A stretch of DNA of 64,000 nucleotides from Candidatus Saccharibacteria bacterium UBA6664 (lineage in GTDB: Bacteria; Patescibacteriota; Saccharimonadia; Saccharimonadales; Saccharimonadaceae): contig DKKO01000004.1 of NCBI GenBank assembly GCA_002455275.1, positions 34,496 through 98,495 on the forward strand, in the 5' to 3' direction. Positions 33,537 to 42,188 of this stretch are shown here, in pieces. Numbering within the stretch: the stretch's first letter is position 1; every line of letters begins with the position of its first letter. Under the pieces are notes generated by a model. That model worked only from the letters and a program-made list of their open reading frames with translations. It ran no database searches and had not been told where the DNA came from. A program made the position numbers and the translations under genes.

Positions 33537-34850
33537 TTATGGCTTGCGGTGTTTTATTGAGGTATGACTTGCAATAATCGTTCCTGCCAAGCCCCACCAC
33601 ACAACCGCTGTTGTATCATCTGCCCAAATAGGCAGAAATAGCGCCGCAATCGCCAAACCAACACCACTCGCAAACAGCGCCCTGGCCACCCAATCCTTTT
33701 TCGAAAATACCCAAAGCTGGTGTAGCACCATGACCGTAAGCGCAATAAACAACCCGAAACCGAGCCAACCGACTTCATGAGCAACAAATAAGTAATAGTT
33801 CTCAATGGTTACATCTGGCGATTGCTCGCTTACAATTGAGGCCGATCCTGTACTGCCTATGCCAGCGCCCAGTGGCTGCTTGGTAAGTCGCTTCCAACCA
33901 TTGGCGAGTGATTCTGCGTGTTGATCGTTCGATTTTATGACTACGGTCGATTCTGGGTCTTCGTGCAGTACCACATTTTTATACCAATCTGTTTGCTGCA
34001 GCAAAACAGCACCAGCAATTGCTGCTGCCGCAATGACAATTTCGGCAAGAATGATTGGACGCGAACGATGCATCTTTACTGTTGTACCAATCAAAATACC
34101 CACGGCTATAACCGCCGCCAAGTACGCGCTACGGGAATAGGTTGCGTAGAGCACTATGCTTGTTGCCAACATGGCTATAACTAACAAATACCGGTGGTTT
34201 TGATGTAACTTTTTCCAGCGGAGTGCCGTGAAACTAAGTACTCCCGCAAGCAAGACTGCGCATAGCGCCCCAAGCGGGTTCGGACCACGCTGCGTACTTT
34301 GAATTCGTATAAAATCAGGATTTTTGTCGATTGTCGTATACGGTGTAATCGTGTCTTTGCCATACCCAATCGTACTCAGCGCATCTTTTGGTAGCACTGC
34401 TAGTTGAAGCAGGCCGAATGCCACTGTTAGCGTACCACCCACCACAGCCGACCACACCAGCATAGTTTTAGCTTTCGGGTGTATTAAAGCTGCCACGTAT
34501 GCAAGGCTAAACACCAGCAGAAAGCGAAGATCTATCACCAGACCAGCTAAAACGGATTGCCAATTATCAAACAGTACGACCGCGATAAGTAGGTGAAGTA
34601 TCGCCAGCCCAAGCACAACCTGAAGCAAGCGTGAAGCCAGCAGTTGGCGCCACAGTTCATTCTTAGTTACCCATACAATTGCGCCGACGAATAAAATGCC
34701 AAGTGCAATCTCTTTCCACGCTTTAATATAAAGCTCAGCGCTTGGGAAAATGCTCCCAACACCCACTGCAATTGGCGCATGAAACCACACCAAGAACAGT
34801 ACTGTCGCTAGTGTGACTGCGTAATAATATTCAAACGTTTTTTGCTTCAT
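33537..34850 (-). CDS. O-antigen ligase/polymerase-like membrane protein
   Basis: 437 residues with about 10-12 membrane helices. The loop ATYSRSAYLAAVIAV and the large outer loop before it (PNPLGALCAVLLAG, TIDKNPDFIRIQSTQRGPN) follow the Wzy_C/RfaL family layout. A second outer region (GWKRLTKQPLGAGIGSTGSASIVSEQSPDVTIENYYLFVAHEVGWLGF) contains the PLGxGxGSTG and ENYYL-HE-GW-G motifs common to these enzymes. It would join sugar repeat units made on a lipid carrier into a polymer, or attach them to an acceptor. It is divergent from the initiating phosphoglycosyltransferase gene, a fitting partner. Which of polymerase or ligase cannot be told from sequence. Confidence 0.85.
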   Translation of the reverse strand: MKQKTFEYYYAVTLATVLFLVWFHAPIAVGVGSIFPSAELYIKAWKEIALGILFVGAIVWVTKNELWRQLLASRLLQVVLGLAILHLLIAVVLFDNWQSVLAGLVIDLRFLLVFSLAYVAALIHPKAKTMLVWSAVVGGTLTVAFGLLQLAVLPKDALSTIGYGKDTITPYTTIDKNPDFIRIQSTQRGPNPLGALCAVLLAGVLSFTALRWKKLHQNHRYLLVIAMLATSIVLYATYSRSAYLAAVIAVGILIGTTVKMHRSRPIILAEIVIAAAAIAGAVLLQQTDWYKNVVLHEDPESTVVIKSNDQHAESLANGWKRLTKQPLGAGIGSTGSASIVSEQSPDVTIENYYLFVAHEVGWLGFGLFIALTVMVLHQLWVFSKKDWVARALFASGVGLAIAALFLPIWADDTTAVVWWGLAGTIIASHTSIKHRKP

Positions 34851-34877
34851 GCTCTCTTTAGTGTAGCGAAAAAATGC

Positions 34878-34883
34878 TATAAT
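34878..34883 (+). promoter_or_regulatory. -10 box with very short leader
   Basis: TGC-TATAAT, 10 nt before the ATG at 34894; the expected leader is 3-5 nt, so no Shine-Dalgarno is possible. Confidence 0.6.
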
Positions 34884-34893
34884 ATCATCACTT

Positions 34894-36330
34894 ATGCCTA
34901 GTCGTGACGCGAAGTTTTATAGCCTTATTCTTATCTTTACCGATATCCTAGCCCTCATGTTGGCATTTACTATTGCGTACATAGTACGGGTTCAAAACGA
35001 CCCACGACCTCTTCTGGTGCCTGTGTATGCCGAAACCTACGTCACTAGCTTTGTCAGCCTGCTTCCGTTTTGGATTATCGTATTTGCATCACTGGGCTTA
35101 TATAGTTCTATTGTTTACAACCGCCGTTTGGTCGAATGGAGCCGCATCGCGATTGGTTCATTCGTTGGAATACTTCTTGTAATTGGCTGGGAATATATCA
35201 CAGAAGTTCGGGTGTTCCCTGCGCGTCTAGTTACCGTTTACGCACTAATTGGCTCCTTTGTCTTGCTAGTACTCGTACGCGAGATTCTGCGTTTTACACG
35301 AGGGGTGCTGTTTCGATTCGGCAAAGGCACCAGCCGGGTGCTTATTGTCGGCAACAGTCCCGCGACTCATGATATTGCAAAAGAACTCTCAGATACCCAA
35401 AAAAGTGGCTTTCGTGTGGTAGCTATCGCAGGCCCAAAACGACTTGTACCAGACGGCTTAAAGGTGGCTCACTACAGCACCATCGAAGCTGCACTTCGTG
35501 ATATCAAACGGCTCCGCGTTACCACAATTATTCAGACCGATCTTTCGTCCGACTCTGATCAAAATCAGAAAGTACTCGGCGCGGCGCAAATCAACCACAT
35601 CCGTTATAGTTTTATTCCTGGTGAAGCCGAGTTTTACACTGGCAAAAATACCGTCGATGTATTTCTTGGCTACCCGATGATTTCAGTTTCACAGACTCCC
35701 CTTATTGGCTGGGGAGCAATCGCTAAACGAGTATTTGATGCAGTGTTTTCAGCTCTTCTACTAATCGTTCTCTCGCCTGTTCTACTACTCGTGGTGGTAT
35801 TACAAAAAATCTTCAATCCTGGCCCGGTATTTTACGTATCAGACCGTCTCAGCCAATTTTCAAAACCCGTTCGACTTATAAAATTCCGCAGCATGGACCG
35901 ACGCTATGGTAAAAAAGACGCGGCCGAAGAATTCCGCGAAATAGGCAGAGAAGACTTAGCCGCCGAATATAAACGAGATCATAAAGTCACCAACGATCCC
36001 CGTATTACTCGTTTTGGTAATTTTCTTCGTGTTACTTCAATCGACGAGTTACCACAAATTTTCAATGTCATAAAAGGCGACTTAAGCCTTGTGGGCCCAC
36101 GCCCGATTTTGCCGCAAGAAGTAAAGTTTTCGCAGGGCAAGGCCGCGCTACTACATAGTGTAAAATCAGGTGTAACTGGCCTTTGGCAAGTTTCCGGCCG
36201 TAGCGAACTCAGCTTCGACGAGCGAATAGAGCTCGAAACATTCTACGCGCAAAACTGGAGCTTCTGGCTCGACATAAAAATCTTGTTTAAAACGCTCGCT
36301 GCAGTGTTTCGCCGCGACGGCGCACGCTAG
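34894..36330 (+). CDS. Polyprenyl-phosphate sugar-1-phosphate transferase (initiating phosphoglycosyltransferase)
   Basis: 478 residues. Four N-terminal membrane helices (about 8-110) and a Rossmann-like middle (about 145-250, SRVLIVGNSPATHDIAKEL) lead to a fifth helix (about 280-305) and the bacterial sugar transferase domain (about 275-478). The motifs KRVFDAVFSALLLIVLSPV, PVRLIKFRSM, DPRITRFGNFLRVTSIDELPQ, LSLVGPRPI and SGVTGLWQVSGRS are all present, including the catalytic Asp-Glu pair in DELPQ. It transfers a hexose- or HexNAc-1-phosphate to undecaprenyl phosphate and so starts surface-polysaccharide assembly. The long (WbaP/WcaJ-like) form. It converges on glmS with 5 nt between stops. 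Confidence 0.9.
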   Translation: MPSRDAKFYSLILIFTDILALMLAFTIAYIVRVQNDPRPLLVPVYAETYVTSFVSLLPFWIIVFASLGLYSSIVYNRRLVEWSRIAIGSFVGILLVIGWEYITEVRVFPARLVTVYALIGSFVLLVLVREILRFTRGVLFRFGKGTSRVLIVGNSPATHDIAKELSDTQKSGFRVVAIAGPKRLVPDGLKVAHYSTIEAALRDIKRLRVTTIIQTDLSSDSDQNQKVLGAAQINHIRYSFIPGEAEFYTGKNTVDVFLGYPMISVSQTPLIGWGAIAKRVFDAVFSALLLIVLSPVLLLVVVLQKIFNPGPVFYVSDRLSQFSKPVRLIKFRSMDRRYGKKDAAEEFREIGREDLAAEYKRDHKVTNDPRITRFGNFLRVTSIDELPQIFNVIKGDLSLVGPRPILPQEVKFSQGKAALLHSVKSGVTGLWQVSGRSELSFDERIELETFYAQNWSFWLDIKILFKTLAAVFRRDGAR

Positions 36331-36335
36331 CAAAT

Positions 36336-38159
36336 CTATTCAACAGTCACGCTTTTCGCCAAGTTTCGTGGCTGGTCTACGTCATTACCCCTATTTACCG
36401 CAACGTAGTAAGCAAACAGTTGCGAAACAACATTGAAAAGTAGCGGGGTAAACATCTTTAGACGCGATTCAATTCGTACAACTCGCTCGGCCTCAATTTC
36501 GCGCGAGCTATTGGTCACAACAATCACGTGCCCGCCCCTCGCCTGAACTTCAATAATATTACTCATACTTTTTTCAAATAGCTCATTATCCATCACAAAG
36601 GCTACTTCAAAAAATCTATCATCGATTAGCGCGATTGATCCGTGCTTTAACTCACCAGCCGGCTGACCTTCCACATGAATATAACTGGTTTCTTTCAGCT
36701 TCAACGCGCCCTCAAGCGCAAGCGGATACAGTATATCGCGGCCAATGTAAAAGGCGTGCTCATACTGACTATAGTCTGCGGCAAGTTGTTTTACTTCCTC
36801 ATTTTTTGTATCGAGTACGGCAGCAATTTCCTCGGGTAACGCATCAAGCTCATCAATGTACGGTCGCACATCTTCTATCGACATGCCTTTGGCCTGCGCC
36901 ATTACTAGCCCAAAGAGCACTAGTGCAACAACCTGCGAGGTAAAGCCTTTCGTGCTCGCAACTGATATCTCGGCACCAGCGTGTATGTAAATACCGCCAT
37001 CGACTTCACGCGCAATGGTTGAGCCAACCGCGTTTACCACACCAAGGCAACGAACACCGCGCTGCTTCATTTCTTTCAAGCAGGCAATCGTATCGGCGGT
37101 TTCACCAGATTGCGACACGAAAATCGCCAATGAATTTTCAGGAACATTAAACGAACGGTACCGAAGTTCCGAAGCCACTACCGTATCTATCACCACGTCA
37201 TCAGCAAATCGTTCGATGTAGTAGCTCGCCATCATACTGGCATACGACGCCGTACCGCAGGCAACGATAAATATGTGCTTCACCGCCCTTAGTTCTTCTT
37301 CGCTCATGTTCAATCCACCAAGCCGCAGCAAATCTTGATCTTTCACCACTCGACCAGCCAGTGTAGCACTCAGCGATTCAGGTTGGTCGAAAATTTCTTT
37401 CACTAAAAAGTGGTCAAAGCCCTTTTTCTGCATCGCCTGAATGTCCATTTCAATAGTTTCAACGATTGGCTCAACAGCCTGGTCAGCACTATCCTTTACA
37501 GTTACGCCGTCTCTGGTACATTTAGCAACTTCGCCATCTTTTAAGAAAATCACTTGGTTGGTGTTTCCTACGAGCGCAGACGGGTCACTGGCAATAAAGG
37601 TCTCGCCTTCGCCTACGCCAATCACCAGCGGACTACCGCTCCTCGCTACAACAACCTCATCCATGTTGTCTTTAGCAACCACAGCAATTCCATACGCGCC
37701 TACCACCATATGCAGAGCCTCGCTTACCGCAGCAAATAAATTTTTATCTTGCTGGTAAATCGAATCGACGAGCGCGGTCAGTACCTCGGTGTCAGTTTCG
37801 CTGACAAAACTATAACCACGCGTTTCTAGCACGCTTTTTAAGTCTTTGTAATTTTCAATAATCCCGTTGTGAACTAAAAATATATCGCCCACATTGTGAG
37901 GATGAGCGTTGCGTTCGCTTGGTTCGCCATGGGTTGCCCAACGAGTGTGTCCAATACCGATTGAATCGTCTCGATGGCTATCGTTTACCAAGCTATCGAG
38001 TCCGGCTACTTTTCCCTTTACGCGAAGCAGGCAAGCATCGCCATCCTGAAAGGTAACTATACCAGCTGAATCGTAGCCACGATATTCCAGCCGGTGCAAG
38101 CCTTCAAGTAAAATTGATTGCGCATTCTTAGAACCAACATAGCCGACAATTCCGCACAT
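36336..38159 (-). CDS. glmS: Glutamine-fructose-6-phosphate aminotransferase (GlmS)
   Basis: 607 residues, the normal GlmS length. It begins MCGIVGYVGSK with the N-terminal nucleophile Cys, followed by GLHRLEYRGYDSAG, HTRWATHG, NAHPH and VHNGIIENY of the class II glutaminase domain. Two SIS domains follow (about 285-425 and 455-595), with ACGTASYASMM, SQSGETADT and the C-terminal end DQPRNLAKSVTVE that closes the active site. It makes glucosamine-6-phosphate, the entry to UDP-GlcNAc for peptidoglycan and surface glycans, so its place between polysaccharide genes makes sense. No glmS ribozyme core is seen in the short upstream gap; a GATAAT box lies 5 nt before the ATG. Confidence 0.97.
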   Translation of the reverse strand: MCGIVGYVGSKNAQSILLEGLHRLEYRGYDSAGIVTFQDGDACLLRVKGKVAGLDSLVNDSHRDDSIGIGHTRWATHGEPSERNAHPHNVGDIFLVHNGIIENYKDLKSVLETRGYSFVSETDTEVLTALVDSIYQQDKNLFAAVSEALHMVVGAYGIAVVAKDNMDEVVVARSGSPLVIGVGEGETFIASDPSALVGNTNQVIFLKDGEVAKCTRDGVTVKDSADQAVEPIVETIEMDIQAMQKKGFDHFLVKEIFDQPESLSATLAGRVVKDQDLLRLGGLNMSEEELRAVKHIFIVACGTASYASMMASYYIERFADDVVIDTVVASELRYRSFNVPENSLAIFVSQSGETADTIACLKEMKQRGVRCLGVVNAVGSTIAREVDGGIYIHAGAEISVASTKGFTSQVVALVLFGLVMAQAKGMSIEDVRPYIDELDALPEEIAAVLDTKNEEVKQLAADYSQYEHAFYIGRDILYPLALEGALKLKETSYIHVEGQPAGELKHGSIALIDDRFFEVAFVMDNELFEKSMSNIIEVQARGGHVIVVTNSSREIEAERVVRIESRLKMFTPLLFNVVSQLFAYYVAVNRGNDVDQPRNLAKSVTVE

Positions 38160-38241
38160 ATTTCATTATCCTATCTAGATTTTGTCGTTGATTTTATGGG
38201 GGTACATATGTGTTTTACATCATGGTGTAACACTTATCCAG

Positions 38242-38247
38242 TATACT
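38242..38247 (+). promoter_or_regulatory. -10 box for a leaderless Nudix transcript
   Basis: TATACT, 7 nt before the ATG at 38255. Confidence 0.55.
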
Positions 38248-38254
38248 CTACTGT

Positions 38255-38770
38255 ATGGAAATCGCATATTGTCGTCGCTGTGGCGCGCCAGCAACGTTTC
38301 AAGAAGGAATTCAATACCTTTGCAGCAATGGTCACCCTATTTATGCGAACCCCCTACCAACTGCCAGTATCTTTCTTGTTCGCGGCAGCCAAGTGCTCCT
38401 GGCCGTACGAGGTATCGAACCGGGCAAAGGTAAGCTCGATAGCATTGGTGGATTTGTTGATGGTAACGAAACATTTGAAGAGGCTGCGTACCGTGAGCTA
38501 AAGGAAGAGGCAGGCCTTGAGCAACACCAAATCGGACCCCTACACTACCTTACCAGTAGCATTGGCGAGTATTTATTCAAAGATGAACCGCTCCAAGTGC
38601 TGTCGCTCTTTTACGTCGCTTCGTTCGATGCCAACACAGTGCCAACTCCACGCGATGACGTGGCAAGTTTTACTTGGCGCGAAGCCACTAGCCTGTCGCT
38701 CGATGAGTTCCACGCCGACGACGTGCGTAGCAGCTTTGTAGCGCTACAAAGCTACCTTACTCATAAGTAA
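38255..38770 (+). CDS. Nudix hydrolase with zinc ribbon
   Basis: 171 residues. A small zinc-binding head (Cys6, Cys9, Cys23, His27) precedes a Nudix domain with a complete box: Gly66-x5-Glu72-x7-Arg80-Glu81-Leu-x-Glu84-Glu85-x-Gly87-Leu. The ribbon plus Nudix layout recalls NADH pyrophosphatase-like (NudC-type) proteins, but the length is shorter and the usual SQPWPFPxS motif is not seen, so the substrate is open. Possible roles are removal of damaged or surplus nucleotide-sugars or NAD(H) derivatives. It lies between glmS and rmlB, each with its own promoter, and is the first of three Nudix-fold genes within 3 kb. Confidence 0.85.
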   Translation: MEIAYCRRCGAPATFQEGIQYLCSNGHPIYANPLPTASIFLVRGSQVLLAVRGIEPGKGKLDSIGGFVDGNETFEEAAYRELKEEAGLEQHQIGPLHYLTSSIGEYLFKDEPLQVLSLFYVASFDANTVPTPRDDVASFTWREATSLSLDEFHADDVRSSFVALQSYLTHK

Positions 38771-38793
38771 TTTCAATCTGTTACAAAAGACGT

Positions 38794-38799
38794 TATACT
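38794..38799 (+). promoter_or_regulatory. -10 box for a leaderless rmlB transcript
   Basis: TATACT 8 nt before the ATG at 38808, with a TTTCAA at 38771-38776 and a 17-bp spacer as a possible -35. Confidence 0.55.
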
Positions 38800-38801
38800 A
38801 G

Positions 38802-39815
<1,014 letters not shown>

Positions 39816-39821
39816 ACACCT

Positions 39822-40370
39822 CTAGCTGGCTGACGATTTAGCTGCTTCGTAAGCGGCCACTATCTCGGGAATCATTATTGTATGGTGCTCGAGAGTTGTT
39901 TCAGGTAGGGAATTAACGGGGAAGAATTGCCCTGTTAATTTTGTGTCATCTACCACTTGTACCTCTATATAGTGCACCAAATCGAGCTCACGGCCCCTAG
40001 TAACATCCCAAAATTTCGTAGTTACCTGCACTGGCTCGCCAGCGTAACGAATTCCCTCGCCTAATTCGTCTTTTAACACTCTGGCGAAACCAGATGCCAA
40101 ACTGCCTTCTTCGTCGGTAGAGCGAATTACCGTGCCAGGAATGTGCCAGCCACTTGGCCAGTGAGGGTCGTTTTCAGGCCGCTGAGTCAGATAAATTTCC
40201 AGTCCATTGGCTGTGTTTCGCAGAGGTGCCACTTCCATCGTTGGCGTAGTTACCAGGTTGGCAACCGCCCAAAATATGGGCAGCGGCAGGTAGCCGCGTG
40301 GCAAACGCCGTAGTTGACTGGCTACCGTTTCAATCTCTTCTTGGGATAATGGCTGATTGTCATCATGCAT
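39822..40370 (-). CDS. Nudix-fold protein with degenerate Nudix box
   Basis: 182 residues. LEIYLTQRPENDPHWPSGWHIPGTVIRSTDEEGSLASGFARVLKDELGEG is the layout of a Nudix domain (substrate strand, GxxIPG loop, catalytic helix), but the box is incomplete: Arg97-Val-Leu-Lys-Asp101-Glu102-Leu-Gly104 replaces R-E-U-x-E-E-x-G, and the expected upstream Glu is Gly. Activity is therefore doubtful or altered. The rest (EVQVVDDTKLTGQFFPVNSLPETTLEHHTIMIPEIVAAYE) fits a Nudix C-terminal part. A CATACT box 7 nt before the ATG suggests a leaderless mRNA. It converges on rmlB with 6 nt between stops. Confidence 0.7.
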   Translation of the reverse strand: MHDDNQPLSQEEIETVASQLRRLPRGYLPLPIFWAVANLVTTPTMEVAPLRNTANGLEIYLTQRPENDPHWPSGWHIPGTVIRSTDEEGSLASGFARVLKDELGEGIRYAGEPVQVTTKFWDVTRGRELDLVHYIEVQVVDDTKLTGQFFPVNSLPETTLEHHTIMIPEIVAAYEAAKSSAS

Positions 40371-40588
40371 ATACGTCAGTATGGCAGATTTTTTTATACG
40401 AACAACCTACTTGAATATGTGACGAGAATTGAAACGCCCTCCTTGGCGAATCAGTTTGTAACTAACTCTAGCCTCGGAGGGCGACACCTGTTATCGTGTA
40501 GGTCAAAGCCCTAAGGCCTCTACCACAACGAACAACATCAGTTGATTTTGTAACAGGTGTCGCCCTCTAGACCATCCGGATCGTCGAG
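40371..40588. repeat. Long inverted repeats with two mutually exclusive stems downstream of the GC-rich Nudix gene
   Basis: GAGGGCGACACCTGTTA (40477-40493) is an exact inverted match of TAACAGGTGTCGCCCTC (40551-40567), a 17-bp stem around a 57-nt loop. The inner part of the left arm, GGAGGGCG (40476-40483), can instead pair with CGCCCTCC (40435-40442). Both stems cannot form at once. No T-run follows, so this is not a plain terminator. On the minus strand the structure lies 22 nt after the stop of the GC-rich gene. No open frame was found. The first bases (40371-40383) hold the promoter of the 40370 gene. Confidence 0.8.
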
Positions 40589-41290
40589 CTAGCTGGCGAG
40601 GTAGTCCCGCAGCTTCGCGGTGGCGATGATGGTGAAGGCGTCGGCCATGCTGGTGGTGGTGGTGGCCGGCACGAACATCGCGCCGAAGATGGCCTCCTTC
40701 TGCTTGTCCACGGTGTCGTTCTCGATGCGGAAGACGAACGAGCCGTCGTCCTGCTTCACGAGCAGGTCCCAGGGGACCTCGACGTGGAAGAACTCGACCA
40801 TGCCGTTCCATCCCTCGCCCTGCGAGCCGAAGAACGCGCTGTCCATGTTGACCGGGTCACCGGGCAGGGGCAGCGGCACGAGCAGATCGAGCTGGTTGAC
40901 TTCCTCGTCGAGCTCACGGAGTGCGGCGTCGCGAACAGCCTCGCCCACGGCGGTCAGACCACGGGCGATGTTGAAGACGGGGTTCTCGGTGTCGATGAAC
41001 GGCCTCGACTGAAGGACGCCACCGACATAGAGGGTGCCTTCGGGGTCACGCGACCACATGATGGTGGCCGCGCCGCCACCGCCGACACGCCACGCCTGGG
41101 CGTAGCGGAAGTCCGAGGTGCTCATGGGCGACTCGCCCCACATCATGGCGATGTGGCGCTTGTCGTTGAGCAAGACCGCCCGGTTGACGTCGATCTGCAC
41201 GAGCTTGCCGTCGCCGAAGTCGACGAGGGCGACCCACTCGTTGTTGACCTTGTCGGTCACCGGCGTGGGCATCACGATCTGGTTGTTCAT
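40589..41290 (-). CDS. GC-rich Nudix-box protein, probably horizontally acquired
   Basis: I take the ATG at 41290: upstream codons (41335-41291) have mixed third bases, while the first 40 codons from 41290 all end in G or C. The product is about 233 residues. A Nudix box is present with one change: Gly111-x5-Glu117-x7-Arg125-Glu-Leu-Asp-Glu129-Glu130-Val-Asn132, Asn replacing the last Gly. The N-terminal half is beta-rich (VALVDFGDGKLVQIDVNRAVLLNDKRHIAMMWGESP) and matches no family that I recognise. Base composition and codon use differ sharply from every neighbour. It is isolated on the minus strand inside the rhamnose genes and has its own strong promoter. Likely a nucleotide or nucleotide-sugar hydrolase or sensor. 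Confidence 0.75.
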   Translation of the reverse strand: MNNQIVMPTPVTDKVNNEWVALVDFGDGKLVQIDVNRAVLLNDKRHIAMMWGESPMSTSDFRYAQAWRVGGGGAATIMWSRDPEGTLYVGGVLQSRPFIDTENPVFNIARGLTAVGEAVRDAALRELDEEVNQLDLLVPLPLPGDPVNMDSAFFGSQGEGWNGMVEFFHVEVPWDLLVKQDDGSFVFRIENDTVDKQKEAIFGAMFVPATTTTSMADAFTIIATAKLRDYLAS

Positions 41291-41515
41291 GGCAATTCTT
41301 TCTTTCGTGGTGGTTGGGTCAGCCGCAGTGCTCATAACACGGCGGGTACAACACGTCTTGTCTGAAGACGCTTATTACAAAACTGCCTTTCTTGTATGCG
41401 ATGTAGAGCTATTACCTAAGTAAGTACTGACGCTAAAACGCACACAAGACACACGTCAAAAGATTCCTGTTACAAATTAGCTGTAAAGGTGCACATCTGG
41501 ACCGAAGTCGCAGAT
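41291..41515 (-). promoter_or_regulatory. Long structured leader of the GC-rich Nudix gene
   Basis: About 225 nt between the predicted +1 and the ATG at 41290. It opens with a hairpin right at the expected 5' end (41495-41515, ATCTG-C-GAC-TTCG-GTC-CAGAT, a UUCG tetraloop). A 6-bp hairpin CGTCTT/AAGACG lies at 41355-41371. CCTGTTACAAA at 41466-41476 is repeated inverted at 40547-40557. No strong Shine-Dalgarno precedes the ATG (GAAAGAAAG only). An in-frame ATG at 41335 lies inside it. The length and structure suggest post-transcriptional control; no known riboswitch was recognised. Confidence 0.55.
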
Positions 41516-41521
41516 ACTATT

Positions 41522-41550
41522 ATTATATCAAATTTATGCTTATTTGTCAA
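41522..41550 (-). promoter_or_regulatory. Perfect consensus sigma-70 promoter
   Basis: On the minus strand TTGACA (41545-41550), an exact 17-bp spacer and TATAAT (41522-41527). It is the only full-consensus promoter that I found in the window and points at the GC-rich Nudix gene. Confidence 0.85.
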
Positions 41551-41607
41551 TAATCTATCGCTTTGTCAAATTCCTCTGAAACCTCTGTCGCATACACTTT
41601 CTTTTGC

Positions 41608-41629
41608 TATAATGGGTAACAGATGGAGG
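41608..41629 (+). promoter_or_regulatory. -10 box and Shine-Dalgarno of the rmlC-rmlD-rmlA-ugd operon
   Basis: TGC-TATAAT at 41608-41613 and GGAGG at 41625-41629, 10 nt before the ATG at 41640. The GGAGG fixes 41640 rather than the ATG at 41631 (1 nt away) as the start. Divergent from the 41522-41550 promoter, about 60 bp apart. Confidence 0.7.
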
Positions 41630-41639
41630 AATGCTTCTC

Positions 41640-42188
41640 ATGGCCGATTTAACGGTAAAAACAACCCCTATTCCGGGGCTTTTAGTCCTTACCCTACCCG
41701 TTCACGGTGACAACCGGGGTTGGTTCAAGGAAAACTATCAAAAAGAAAAGATGGAGGCGCTCGGCTTACCACCGCTCGATGTTGTGCAAAACAACATTAG
41801 TTTCAACGCCGATAAAGGCACCACGCGTGGATTGCACGCTGAACCATGGGAGAAGTTTATTTCTGTCGCCAACGGGTCTGTATTTGGTGCGTGGGTTGAT
41901 TTACGTAAGGGTGATTCTTTTGGCGCAACATTTAGTATTGAAATTACCCCCGAAATTGCTATTTACGTTCCGCGCGGTATTGGTAATGGCTACCAGACAT
42001 TGGAGCCGAATGTTGCCTACACCTACCTAGTAAACGCACATTGGTCACCTGAAGCAAAATATACCTTCGTGAACCTATTCGATGAAACCGTCAACATTCA
42101 GTGGCCGATTGCTCGAGACAAAGCGATTATTTCCGAAAAAGACGCCGGGCACCCAATGCTCGCCGACGTAACACCAATGGAGGTTTAA
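41640..42188 (+). CDS. rmlC: dTDP-4-dehydrorhamnose 3,5-epimerase-type protein (RmlC)
   Basis: 182 residues of the RmlC cupin family: DNRGWFKENYQKEKM near the N-terminus, VVQNNISFNADKGTTRGLHAEPWEKFISVANGSVFGAWVDLRKGDSFG with the catalytic His in RGLH, then VPRGIGNGYQTLEPNVAYTYLVN and the tail W-PEA. The AEPWEKF segment differs from the common Q-x-QAKL form; I associate this variant with actinobacterial-type RmlC proteins, often next to or fused with RmlD. It inverts C3 and C5 of dTDP-4-keto-6-deoxyglucose. The stop codon is directly followed by the ATG of rmlD. Confidence 0.88.
   Translation: MADLTVKTTPIPGLLVLTLPVHGDNRGWFKENYQKEKMEALGLPPLDVVQNNISFNADKGTTRGLHAEPWEKFISVANGSVFGAWVDLRKGDSFGATFSIEITPEIAIYVPRGIGNGYQTLEPNVAYTYLVNAHWSPEAKYTFVNLFDETVNIQWPIARDKAIISEKDAGHPMLADVTPMEV

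Noticed and set aside
36335..38254. glmS ribozyme upstream of glmS
   Set aside because: The gap between the glmS start and the next gene is under 100 bp, with no ribozyme core; a -10 box lies 5 nt before the ATG.
40784..41365. Long open frame on the plus strand opposite the GC-rich Nudix gene
   Set aside because: Antisense frames stay open in high-GC3 genes; the product is low-complexity in Asp/Glu/Val/Leu and has no motif, whereas the minus frame has a Nudix box.
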